IMG/VR virus record: IMGVR_UViG_3300011114_000545
Span: 1 to 45,972 of that record
Reading direction: 5' to 3' (one strand)
DNA from: a virus
Length of the DNA: 45,972 nucleotides
Part shown: piece by piece, positions 1 through 6,525 of the stretch
Numbering within the stretch: the first letter of the stretch is position 1
Layout: every line of letters begins with the position of its first letter
Notes under the pieces: generated by a model
Told to the model about the DNA's origin: nothing
Databases searched by the model: none
The model's input: the letters and a program-made list of their open reading frames with translations, nothing else
Program-made: the position numbers and the translations under genes

Positions 1-70
1 GCATCGTCGTCTCTCCTTTGCCCGGTGGGGGCGTGTCTCCGGGGTGTCAGGCGGGCAACGCGCCCGTGTC
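1..70. repeat. Left copy of 70-bp terminal direct repeat
   Basis: Bases 1-70 are identical to 45754-45823. On the minus strand the repeat holds a GGAGAGACGACG leader with an ATG at 4-2 whose gene runs off the left edge, a short spacer, and the last codons of the alanine-repeat gene (stop at 47-49). Beyond base 70 the two copies diverge by substitutions. A third, shorter copy of the leader (GGAGAGACGACGATG) lies just before the start at 721. Confidence 0.9.
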
Positions 71-721
71 GAGAAGGTGAAAAAGGGCGCGCGTCTGGGC
101 GTCCCCTGCGGCGTCCCCTGCGGCGGCCCGTGCGGCGTCCCATGCGGCGGCCCCTGCGGCGGCCCCTGCGGCGTCCCATGCGGCGGCCCATGCGGCGTCC
201 CCTGCGGCGGCCCCTGCGGCGTCCCATGCGGCGTCCCCTGCGGCGTCCCATGCGGCGTCCCATGCGGCGGCCCGTGCGGCGTCCCCTGCGGCGGCCAACG
301 CACTGGCAGGCAGATCGCCGTCCGCCACCTTCCGCGCCGTCTCAATGCACTCTCGCACGCGACTATCGTCGGGGTGCTGGCGCTCGAAAACGGGCAAGAC
401 CTGCTCGGCACACCAGCAGGCGAACAGGCGGGCGGTGCGGTCGTTCCAGTGGTCCAGCCGACTGACCAAGCGCACCTCGCGGACAACAACCTTGCCGTCG
501 GCTTCCACAATCTCGCCGCGATACTCGGCCTCGTAGATCGTCGCCCCCAGCCACCGGATCAGGTCACGCTCGCGGCACAGGTGGTAGCCGCTGCGGCATG
601 GCACGAGGTCGCCCTCGATCGGCTCCATCCACTTGCCGGGCCGCTTGCCTTTCGGCAGATGCCACGGTTCGCCCTGATATGTAGAGAAGCCATCGGCGTC
701 GAGAACCTTGAACAGTCGCAT
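47..721 (-). CDS. Alanine-rich tetrapeptide-repeat protein, copy A
   Basis: This 224-residue protein has two parts. Residues 1 to about 145 form a globular domain (begins MRLFKVLDADGF) with the segments CRSGYHLCRERDLIRWLG and IYEAEYRGEIVE. Residues about 146-209 are 16 tandem tetrapeptides of the form x-(D/A)-A-A, with x being G, R or W, followed by a short tail (TRALFHLLDTGALPA). I recall similar globular domains joined to alanine-rich repeats in other phages, but I know no function. The repeat would be strongly helical, with a large or charged residue every fourth position. The start at 721 has GGAGAG about 8 bases upstream. The gene belongs to the minus-strand early block and has a paralogue at the right edge. 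Confidence 0.85.
   Translation of the reverse strand: MRLFKVLDADGFSTYQGEPWHLPKGKRPGKWMEPIEGDLVPCRSGYHLCRERDLIRWLGATIYEAEYRGEIVEADGKVVVREVRLVSRLDHWNDRTARLFACWCAEQVLPVFERQHPDDSRVRECIETARKVADGDLPASALAAAGDAARAAAWDAAWDAAGDAAWDAAGAAAGDAAWAAAWDAAGAAAGAAAWDAARAAAGDAAGDAQTRALFHLLDTGALPA
95..286 (-). repeat. 16 tandem 12-bp units (minisatellite)
   Basis: Sixteen in-frame 12-bp units encode x-(D/A)-A-A. Units differ mainly at codon 1 (GGG, CGG or TGG) and codon 2 (GAC or GCC). The array is perfectly periodic, so slippage or recombination can change unit number without breaking the frame. Confidence 0.9.
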
Positions 722-756
722 CGTCGTCTCTCCTTCGTGCCCGTGGGCTGGTGTGG

Positions 757-936
757 TCAGGCCAGCCGCGCGCGCGCCTTGCGGGTGGCATCGTCGGGCG
801 ACGTGCTGGCGGGGATTGTCTGCCGCAGGGCATCCATGACAACGCTCACGTCGTCGGTGCCCCAATCGCGGCGGAAATTCTGCATGGCCGTGATTTCGGC
901 GGCCTCGACCTGTGCGCGGATTTCTTCGACGGTCAT
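757..936 (-). CDS. Small early protein of unknown function
   Basis: This 59-residue acidic, mostly helical protein begins MTVEEIRAQVEAAEI and ends KARARLA. It is the first gene downstream of the leftward promoter at 979-1007. The ATG at 936 is preceded by GGGAGAGACAG, a good ribosome site, and the transcript would carry a leader of about 35 bases. I do not recognise a family. Being promoter-proximal, it is likely among the earliest leftward products. Confidence 0.7.
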   Translation of the reverse strand: MTVEEIRAQVEAAEITAMQNFRRDWGTDDVSVVMDALRQTIPASTSPDDATRKARARLA

Positions 937-978
937 CTGTCTCTCCCATCTCGTGCCCGGTGGTGGGCTGACGAGTGG

Positions 979-1007
979 AATATCGCACATCGGCATGTCG
1001 CTTTCAA
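979..1007 (-). promoter_or_regulatory. Leftward sigma70-type promoter with operator-like core
   Basis: On the minus strand, TTGAAA (1007-1002) and GATATT (984-979) are separated by 17 bases. The spacer carries ACATGCCGATGT, an inverted repeat with ACAT/ATGT arms, and GATGTGCGATAT runs into the -10. The element is nearly the same sequence as the rightward promoter at 1040-1068, in opposite orientation. Confidence 0.65.
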
Positions 1008-1039
1008 GGATAAAAACACATCGACATGCAAAAAAGGTC

Positions 1040-1068
1040 TTGAACGGGACACGGTGATGTGCGACATA
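1040..1068 (+). promoter_or_regulatory. Rightward sigma70-type promoter with operator-like core
   Basis: TTGAAC (1040-1045) and GACATA (1063-1068) are 17 bases apart. The palindrome ATGT-GCG-ACAT (1057-1067) overlaps the -10. Expected initiation at about 1075-1076 coincides with the ATG of the HTH gene at 1076, which has no Shine-Dalgarno sequence, so its mRNA is probably leaderless. The shared GATGTGCGA(C/T)AT core in both promoters suggests one DNA-binding protein acts on both. Confidence 0.6.
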
Positions 1069-1075
1069 TCGGGCC

Positions 1076-1261
1076 ATGCACACAAACACCCTCATTGCAG
1101 ACCTCCAGGCGTTCGCCGCTGAACGCCGTTGGAGGCCGTCCCGCCTCGCCAAAGAGGCCGGGCTTCACCCCAACACGCTACGTCATTTCAAGCTGCCGAC
1201 GTGGAACCCGACGTTGGACACGCTCCGTCGTCTGGAATCCCTGATCGAGAGGGCCGCATGA
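1076..1261 (+). CDS. Small HTH (Cro/CI-like) regulator
   Basis: This 61-residue protein is essentially one helix-turn-helix domain. RLAKEAGLHPNTLRHFK (about residues 23-39) fits the scanning and recognition helices of the XRE/Cro family, followed by a helix (TLDTLRRLESLI). The ATG sits at the predicted transcription start with no ribosome site, recalling the leaderless lambda cI message made from PRM. Its place at the divergent promoter pair makes it the natural candidate to bind the GATGTGCGAYAT sites and set the balance of the arms. That role is inferred. There is no dimerisation or cleavage domain, so it resembles Cro more than a full CI repressor. Confidence 0.75.
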   Translation: MHTNTLIADLQAFAAERRWRPSRLAKEAGLHPNTLRHFKLPTWNPTLDTLRRLESLIERAA

Positions 1262-1374
1262 CGCTCGACGGCACCGACGTGATCGTGATCGGCCTGTTCC
1301 TCGCGTTCGCGCTGGGCATGACCGGCGTCATCGTCGGCTTCCGGGCGCTGTTCAACCTCATCGGGGATCGCTGA
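1258..1374 (+). CDS. 38-residue single-pass membrane protein
   Basis: The ATGA overlap with the regulator stop (1258-1261) indicates translational coupling. Residues about 7-29 form one hydrophobic helix (VIVIGLFLAFALGMTGVIVG), ending with a short basic tail. I do not recognise a family. Small membrane proteins in phage immediate-early regions are sometimes superinfection-exclusion factors, but nothing here proves that. Confidence 0.6.
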   Translation: MTLDGTDVIVIGLFLAFALGMTGVIVGFRALFNLIGDR

Positions 1375-1506
1375 ATGACCGCGCTCGTTGCAGTCGTGGC
1401 CCTCGTGGCCGCTGCCTGGCTCGCCGTCACGCTGCGCTGGGCATGGATCGCACTGGCGCACCGGCCCGACGAACACGAGACGCACTACGACAGGCGAGGG
1501 GGATGA
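1375..1506 (+). CDS. 43-residue single-pass membrane protein
   Basis: It starts one base after the previous stop. Residues about 3-28 are a hydrophobic helix rich in A, V, L and W, followed by a hydrophilic tail with several His, Asp and Arg residues (HRPDEHETHYDRR). It is probably anchored with the tail in the cytoplasm. No family recognised. The pair 1258-1374 and 1375-1506 may act together. Confidence 0.55.
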   Translation: MTALVAVVALVAAAWLAVTLRWAWIALAHRPDEHETHYDRRGG

Positions 1507-1538
1507 CATGATCGACGCAGCCCTCAAGGAATCCTGAT

Positions 1539-1565
1539 GGTGCCGGTGTCCTCTTCTCCGGCACC
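1539..1565 (+). promoter_or_regulatory. 8-bp perfect hairpin in the leader of the ParB-like gene
   Basis: GGTGCCGG (1539-1546) pairs with CCGGCACC (1558-1565) around an 11-base loop. A nine-codon ORF (1508-1537, MIDAALKES) with a GAGGGG ribosome site ends just before it. The layout resembles a leader-peptide-plus-stem control element, but no T-run follows the stem. The same span is open in the frame of the downstream gene. Confidence 0.4.
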
Positions 1566-1704
1566 TGCGGCCCGCTCTGCCCTGCGCTTCCTCGGGGGCG
1601 GGCGGGCCGCTCCCATTCGCTGGTTTCTCGACGCACTGGCCGGGCGCATCGGCCAAACGAAACGGGCCGCCCGGCAAGGCGACCCGCTCGAAACAAAGGA
1701 GATA

Positions 1705-2652
1705 ATGACCGTGCCCAAAGATACCCCGGACGACGGGAACACGCAAGATTTGGCGTTGTTTTCGTCCACTGACACGACCGCCGCTCGCCGTGCGCAGGCA
1801 TGGCTGGAGGCGCAGTTCCGCCGCGCCGAAAAGACTGGCGGTTTTACCATGGACGACGTGGAGATCACGCCGGTCATGGCAGAGGTGATGTTGACTGCCA
1901 ACACGAACAACCGGCCCATCACGCAGTCACATGTTGACACCCTCGACTGCGCCCTCACCGAGGGACGTTGGATTTCTGGCGCGCGGACTATCCGGTTCGA
2001 CATCAACCGCATTCTGGCAGATGGCCAGCACACGTTGACGGCAATCATCCAAGCCGGAATGCCTGCGGTGGTGGATGTCCGTTTTGGCGTCCCACCGGAG
2101 GCGCGCGACGTGATGGACAATGGGCGCGTTCGTCGCGCTGGCGATATTCTTGGTTTTCACAAGTATCGCAATTCTTCTGATTTGGCTTCGGCGGGACGCC
2201 TCCTTCGTAACATCAAACGCGGGGTGAACCTAAAAAACTACAAGCTGACAAAAATGGACAACGATCAGGTCCGCGATTTCGTTGCCGATCATCCCGAACT
2301 AGAGGAATCGGTGAGTATCGCCAAGGCTGTTGGCAAGACCATCAAGGTGGGTTCGTCGCCCATCGCCGTCGCTCATTATCTGATCGTGGAATCGGGTGCG
2401 CCCGACGCGGCGGTTGCCGACTTCTTCGAGGTCGTCCGCACGGGCCTCGGCCTGACCAAGCGCGGTGACGCCCGATACGTCTTGCGCGAGTTCTTCCGGG
2501 ATGGGTCGTTCCGCAATCTGAGCGGTCCAGCCAGCCATACGGCTATTTTGAGCGCCATCATTCTGGCGTGGAATGCGTTCAAGGCCGACCGTCGTGTGCG
2601 GACTGTGAAGATCGACGTAGGTGCCCCCATTCCCGCCATGGAGGCTTGGTAA
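1705..2652 (+). CDS. ParB-like DGQHT phage protein
   Basis: This 315-residue protein contains FDINRILADGQHTLTAIIQ (about residues 94-112), matching the DGQHRLTA signature of phage proteins distantly related to the ParB/Spo0J N-terminal fold. The rest is mainly helical. I chose ATG 1705 because AAGGAG lies just before it. An in-frame start at 1537 would add 56 residues of low-quality arginine- and glycine-rich sequence over a hairpin. It lies directly upstream of a second ParB-type gene, so the two may work together in binding or processing DNA. Exact activity unknown. Confidence 0.75.
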   Translation: MTVPKDTPDDGNTQDLALFSSTDTTAARRAQAWLEAQFRRAEKTGGFTMDDVEITPVMAEVMLTANTNNRPITQSHVDTLDCALTEGRWISGARTIRFDINRILADGQHTLTAIIQAGMPAVVDVRFGVPPEARDVMDNGRVRRAGDILGFHKYRNSSDLASAGRLLRNIKRGVNLKNYKLTKMDNDQVRDFVADHPELEESVSIAKAVGKTIKVGSSPIAVAHYLIVESGAPDAAVADFFEVVRTGLGLTKRGDARYVLREFFRDGSFRNLSGPASHTAILSAIILAWNAFKADRRVRTVKIDVGAPIPAMEAW

Positions 2653-3405
2653 ATGGCCCGCCGCGACCTGCAATCCTTCAGTCTGGACAGCATCCATGTC
2701 GGCCGTCGTATGCGTCCTGTTGGGGATGACGAGCGGGTCGCGGCGTTGGCTGCATCCATGAGCGATATCGGCCTTCATACGCCCATATCCGTTCGGATGG
2801 TGGATAAGGTGGAGATTGACGGCGAGGAGGTCTGGCACGTTCCCGTCCTGATCGCCGGCCGCAACCGCCTGGAAGCCGCGCGGCGTCTCGGCTGGACGCA
2901 CATCGACGGTTATCTGATCTCGGCTGACGACATCGAAGCGCAGTTGTGGGAGATCGCCGAGAACCTGCACCGCGTCGGTCTCACGAAAGATGAGCGCGAC
3001 GAACACATTCGGCGCTATGCCGAACTGTTGGCGGAACGGGAGGCGGCTGCAATTGTTTTCCATTTTGAGAAACAATTGCCCACACGACCAGTCGGCCGCC
3101 CCAAGGCAATAACAACAAAGATCGCCAAGGAAACCGGCTTGAGCCACCAGACCGTGCGCCGCGCCCTCGCCCCCTCCGACCCCGACAAGGCCCTCGACCG
3201 CGAACACATGAAACGCGAGGCGGCGGAGCGTGACAGGGAGGCCAAGGAAGCCCGCGAGCGCGCCAAGATCGCCGTCTGCGACTTCCTGCTCGACAAGCTC
3301 GCCGCGAAGGATTGGGACCGCCTCATTGGTCTCCTGGATGCGGCGGGCGGCACCCTGCGGGCGTCTGACCTGCGGGATTGGCAAACCCCTTCGGCGGCAG
3401 CCTGA
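2653..3405 (+). CDS. ParB/Spo0J N-terminal-domain protein
   Basis: This 250-residue protein has a recognisable ParB N-terminal domain. VAALAASMSDIGLHTPISVR is the first box, LIAGRNRLEAARRLGW corresponds to the GxRRxxA box, and AENLHR to the ENxxR motif. A likely HTH (SHQTVRRAL) and a charged helix follow. The family includes CTP-dependent DNA clamps and phage DNA-binding or nuclease regulators; which applies here cannot be told from sequence. The start lies one base after the stop of the preceding gene, and the end overlaps the HNH gene (TGATG). Confidence 0.8.
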   Translation: MARRDLQSFSLDSIHVGRRMRPVGDDERVAALAASMSDIGLHTPISVRMVDKVEIDGEEVWHVPVLIAGRNRLEAARRLGWTHIDGYLISADDIEAQLWEIAENLHRVGLTKDERDEHIRRYAELLAEREAAAIVFHFEKQLPTRPVGRPKAITTKIAKETGLSHQTVRRALAPSDPDKALDREHMKREAAERDREAKEARERAKIAVCDFLLDKLAAKDWDRLIGLLDAAGGTLRASDLRDWQTPSAAA

Positions 3406-3848
3406 TGGCGGTAAAGCGATCCATCGAGGACGCCCTGTTCTCCGACCTCGTGCGCGAGCGGGCGAATTACACCTGTGAAGCCTGCGGGCGGTACTTTCCC
3501 CCCGGCGAGCGGATGGCGCTGCACTGCTCGCACCACATCAGCCGAAGGTACAACGCGACCCGCTGGGCACCGATGAACGCGGCCGCCCACTGCGCATCCT
3601 GTCACCTGAAATTCGGCGACGATCCCGTCCTTCATGGGGAGTGGATCAAGGGCCACATCGGCGAACAGAACTACCGCAATCTCAAGCTCGCTGCCGAGTG
3701 TCCAACCCTGCTCAAGAAGCACGACCGGGAGGACATCCGCAAGGAACTGAAAGCCCAACTCGCCGACATGCGCAAGCAGCGGCTGAACGGGCACTCGGGG
3801 CGGATCAGCTTTGACGGCTGGATGCCTGATTTCCGGAGCGCGGCATGA
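3405..3848 (+). CDS. HNH endonuclease-like zinc protein
   Basis: This 147-residue protein has CEAC (about residues 25-28), HCSHHISRRYN and CASCHLKFG, the order expected of an HNH nuclease with two CxxC knuckles and a central histidine pair. The C-terminal third is helical and basic. It could be a nicking or packaging-associated HNH nuclease or an anti-host nuclease. It is co-transcribed with the ParB-like genes (TGATG overlap) rather than inserted as an obvious homing gene. Confidence 0.75.
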   Translation: MAVKRSIEDALFSDLVRERANYTCEACGRYFPPGERMALHCSHHISRRYNATRWAPMNAAAHCASCHLKFGDDPVLHGEWIKGHIGEQNYRNLKLAAECPTLLKKHDREDIRKELKAQLADMRKQRLNGHSGRISFDGWMPDFRSAA

Positions 3849-3862
3849 TGGATGGAGAGAGC

Positions 3863-4012
3863 ATGACCGCCCAGGACCTCTGGTGCTGCCCGCTCGACCG
3901 CTGGCTGGTCGCACTGGCCGAGGGTTGGCACCTCACCATGGATGCCCTGGTGCCGGCGTTCGAGGGCACGGGACACGGGCGGTTCGCAGTTCTGATGTGG
4001 AGGGAAATATGA
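3863..4012 (+). CDS. Small unknown protein
   Basis: This 49-residue protein begins MTAQDLWCCPLDRWL and has four tryptophans. I chose ATG 3863 because GGAGAG precedes it by a few bases; an upstream ATG at 3845 overlaps the HNH stop and would add six residues. The end overlaps the helicase start (ATGA at 4009-4012). No family recognised. Confidence 0.6.
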   Translation: MTAQDLWCCPLDRWLVALAEGWHLTMDALVPAFEGTGHGRFAVLMWREI

Positions 4013-5370
4013 GCTATCAGGACTTTCTATCAAATCGCCTCAACTCGGGAGCAAATGAGGGTTTTGCTCCGGGGTTCATGCCCGACAACCTGTTTGGATT
4101 TCAGAAACATCTTGTCGAATGGTCTGTGAAAAAGGGCCGCGCGGCGATCTTTGCTGACTGCGGGCTCGGCAAGACATTCATGGAGTTGGTTTGGGCCGAG
4201 AACATCGCGCAGCACACCGGCAAGCCTACCCTCATAATTACGCCGCTGGCCGTGTCCGCTCAGACCATCGGAGAGGCCGCGAAGTTCGGCATCGAATGTG
4301 CCCGATCCCGCGAGGGTGCGATCCCTGCCCGGCTGACCGTTACGAATTACGAGCGACTGCACCATTTTTCGCCCCAAGACTTTGGTGGGGTTGTCTGCGA
4401 CGAAAGTTCGATCCTGAAATCCTTCGACGGCAAGAGGAAACAGGAAATCACGGACTTCATGCGGAAAACTCAATATCGCTTACTCGCTACAGCAACCGCC
4501 GCGCCGAACGATTACACCGAACTCGGCACGTCGAGCGAAGCTCTAGGCTATCTTGGCCACGTTGATATGCTGACCAGGTTTTTCAAGAACGATCAGGGCA
4601 ATGTCGCCACCAAGCGGTTTTATGGCGAGGCCCCCAAATGGCGGTTCAAGGGTCATTCGGAAACGCCGTTCTGGCGGTGGGTTACATCATGGGCTCGGGC
4701 ATGTCGCAGCCCGTCCGACCTGGGGTTTGCCGATGACGGGTTCACCCTCCCGGCGCTGATTGAAAACCGCGACATGGTGGACATCAAACAGGCCCCCGAG
4801 GGGATGCTGTTCACCCTCGCCGCCGTGAACCTACACGAACAACGGCAAGAACGACGACGGACGTTGGAAGATAGGTGCGAACACGCCGCCGCACTGGTCA
4901 ACCACAATCGGCCGGCCGTCATATGGTGCCACATGAATGACGAGGGTGACCTGCTGGAAAAGCTGATCCCCGGCGCGGTCCAGGTGAGCGGGTCCGATAG
5001 CGACGATGCCAAAGAAACCAAGTTCGAGGCGTTCAGCAGTGGCACCGCTCGCGTGATGATTACCAAGCCCCGGATCGGAGCGTGGCAGCTCAACTGGCAA
5101 CACTGTGCCCATGTCGTCTATTTCCCGTCGCACTCCTACGAAGCTTACTATCAGGCGGTTCGGCGATGCTGGCGGTTCGGCCAGAAACACGAGGTCGTCG
5201 TTGACATCGTGATGACCGAAGGTGAGCGACGGGTCATGGAAAACTTGTCCAAGAAGGCCGACAAGGCGGGCGTCATGTTCGCCAACCTTGTCAGGGAAAT
5301 GAACCATTCGCTAGGTCTGTCCAAGACCACCAATTTTCCGCATCGGGAGGAAATGCCGTCATGGCTGTAA
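4009..5370 (+). CDS. SNF2/DEAD-type superfamily 2 helicase
   Basis: This 453-residue SF2 ATPase has FADCGLGKT (Walker A, about 48-56), CDESSILKS (DExx box at about 131-134), a motif III-like LLATATAAPN and QAVRRCWRFGQ (motif VI with its arginines). No extra DNA-binding or nuclease domain is visible. It probably translocates on duplex DNA during replication, recombination or modification. The gene overlaps the DNA methyltransferase start by 10 bases, and this helicase-methyltransferase pairing suggests a shared job, perhaps clearing or scanning DNA for modification (inference). It could also replace a missing replicative helicase. Confidence 0.85.
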   Translation: MSYQDFLSNRLNSGANEGFAPGFMPDNLFGFQKHLVEWSVKKGRAAIFADCGLGKTFMELVWAENIAQHTGKPTLIITPLAVSAQTIGEAAKFGIECARSREGAIPARLTVTNYERLHHFSPQDFGGVVCDESSILKSFDGKRKQEITDFMRKTQYRLLATATAAPNDYTELGTSSEALGYLGHVDMLTRFFKNDQGNVATKRFYGEAPKWRFKGHSETPFWRWVTSWARACRSPSDLGFADDGFTLPALIENRDMVDIKQAPEGMLFTLAAVNLHEQRQERRRTLEDRCEHAAALVNHNRPAVIWCHMNDEGDLLEKLIPGAVQVSGSDSDDAKETKFEAFSSGTARVMITKPRIGAWQLNWQHCAHVVYFPSHSYEAYYQAVRRCWRFGQKHEVVVDIVMTEGERRVMENLSKKADKAGVMFANLVREMNHSLGLSKTTNFPHREEMPSWL

Positions 5371-6341
5371 TCGACCAGATCGTCACCGATACCTACGCCA
5401 TCTACAACGGAGATTGCATCGAGGTCATGGGCGAAATGCCCGACGCCTGCATGCACCTGTCCGTCTATTCGCCGCCGTTCGGCGGGCTCTATAACTACAG
5501 CAGTAATGATCGGGATATGTCGAACAGTTCCGACTATGGCGAGTTCTTCGATCACTATCGTTTCTGTGTCGAGGAACTCAACCGCATCACCATTCCGGGG
5601 AGGATCACGGCGGTCCATTGCACGGATATCCCGACGTCGAACAGCGGTAAGGATCACCTGATCGACTTCCCCGGCGACATCATCAAACTCCATGCCGAAT
5701 GCGGGTTCGACTACATCGCGCGGCACCAGATCTGGAAAGAACCCCTCTGGGTGCGCAACCGTACAATGACGCATAACCTGTCGCATCGGACCATCATCGA
5801 CGACGCGGCGTACGGCGGCGTCGCTTCTGCCGACTACATGCTGATTTTTCGCAAGTCCGGCGGGAACCCCATCCCGATCAACCATGAGCATGGGCTCATG
5901 GAATACGCCGGAGAGGAACCCATCCCCGCAAACATCCTGAAATATCGGGGATGGGACGGCAACCAGATCGAAAACAAGTTTTCGCAATGGATCTGGAGAC
6001 ACTACGCGTCGTCCGTTTGGGATGATATCCGCATGGGCCGAGTTCTTCCCTTCAAGGACAGCAAAGACCCCGATGACGAAAAACACGTCCACCCTCTCCA
6101 GCTCGACGTCATCGACCGCGTTGTGTTGTTGAGGTCTCTGGCCGGTGAAAAGGTGTTCACGCCGTTCATGGGAGTTGGCAGCGAGGTCTACGGGGCAGTC
6201 TGCGCCGGAAGAAAGGGCATCGGCGTCGAGCTGAAGCCGTCGTATTTCAAGCAAGCGGCGATGAACCTGGAAACGGCCCACGCCCCGGTTTCCGTTACCA
6301 ATGACCTATTCACCATCGAACCATCGTTTGCCGTCGCATGA
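5361..6341 (+). CDS. Beta-class DNA methyltransferase (N6-adenine or N4-cytosine)
   Basis: This 326-residue protein has the permuted motif order of beta-class amino-methyltransferases: catalytic SPPF (about 37-40) comes first and the SAM-binding FMGVGSE (about 266-272) near the C-terminus. The middle region would hold target recognition. SPPF does not decide between adenine-N6 and cytosine-N4. The ATG at 5361 follows GGAGG. No restriction partner is nearby, so it is probably a solitary anti-restriction or regulatory methylase. Its last codons lie inside the 163-bp duplicated segment. Confidence 0.88.
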   Translation: MAVIDQIVTDTYAIYNGDCIEVMGEMPDACMHLSVYSPPFGGLYNYSSNDRDMSNSSDYGEFFDHYRFCVEELNRITIPGRITAVHCTDIPTSNSGKDHLIDFPGDIIKLHAECGFDYIARHQIWKEPLWVRNRTMTHNLSHRTIIDDAAYGGVASADYMLIFRKSGGNPIPINHEHGLMEYAGEEPIPANILKYRGWDGNQIENKFSQWIWRHYASSVWDDIRMGRVLPFKDSKDPDDEKHVHPLQLDVIDRVVLLRSLAGEKVFTPFMGVGSEVYGAVCAGRKGIGVELKPSYFKQAAMNLETAHAPVSVTNDLFTIEPSFAVA

Positions 6342-6495
6342 AGCCCCAGAGCATCACGGAGGGACGATGCAACACGGAATGAAAGCCCTGCTGGCCCACG
6401 CCTGCGAGGTATGGGAACTGACCGACAGCGCGCTGCGCGGCAACGGTCGGCATCACGCGATCTCCCGGCCCCGACAAGTGCTGTACTGGTTCGCC
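6333..6495 (+). repeat. 163-bp direct repeat, upstream copy
   Basis: Identical at every position to 7360-7522 (offset 1027 bp). It covers the last codons of the beta-class methyltransferase, the intergenic leader and the first 43 codons of a DnaA-C-like gene. Perfect identity implies a recent duplication or active homogenisation. Confidence 0.97.
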
Positions 6496-6525
6496 AGCCA
6501 GATGAAGCAGGAGGCCATGCTGTGA
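6367..6525 (+). pseudogene. Truncated duplicate of the DnaA-C-like gene
   Basis: The first 43 codons are identical in DNA to the start of the gene at 7394. After WFA the sequence switches to SQMKQEAML and stops, so the copy lacks the DNA-contacting helices. It keeps its leader and may still be translated (52 residues), either as a remnant or as a short competitor. Its stop overlaps the GTG of the next gene (GTGA at 6522-6525). Confidence 0.75.

Noticed and set aside
95-286. CRISPR-like tandem array
   Set aside because: Units are 12 bp, contiguous, without spacers, and in frame within a protein.
44-1057. 337-codon plus-strand frame opposite the alanine-repeat gene
   Set aside because: The repeat array read on the wrong strand gives G-V-P-C-G strings; it also crosses the promoter region.
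1537-1704. N-terminal extension of the ParB-like gene
   Set aside because: The extra 56 residues are low-complexity and contain a hairpin; AAGGAG before ATG 1705 favours the shorter protein.
2299-3384. 361-codon minus-strand frame over the ParB-like genes
   Set aside because: No motif or ribosome site; the opposite strand has recognised domains.
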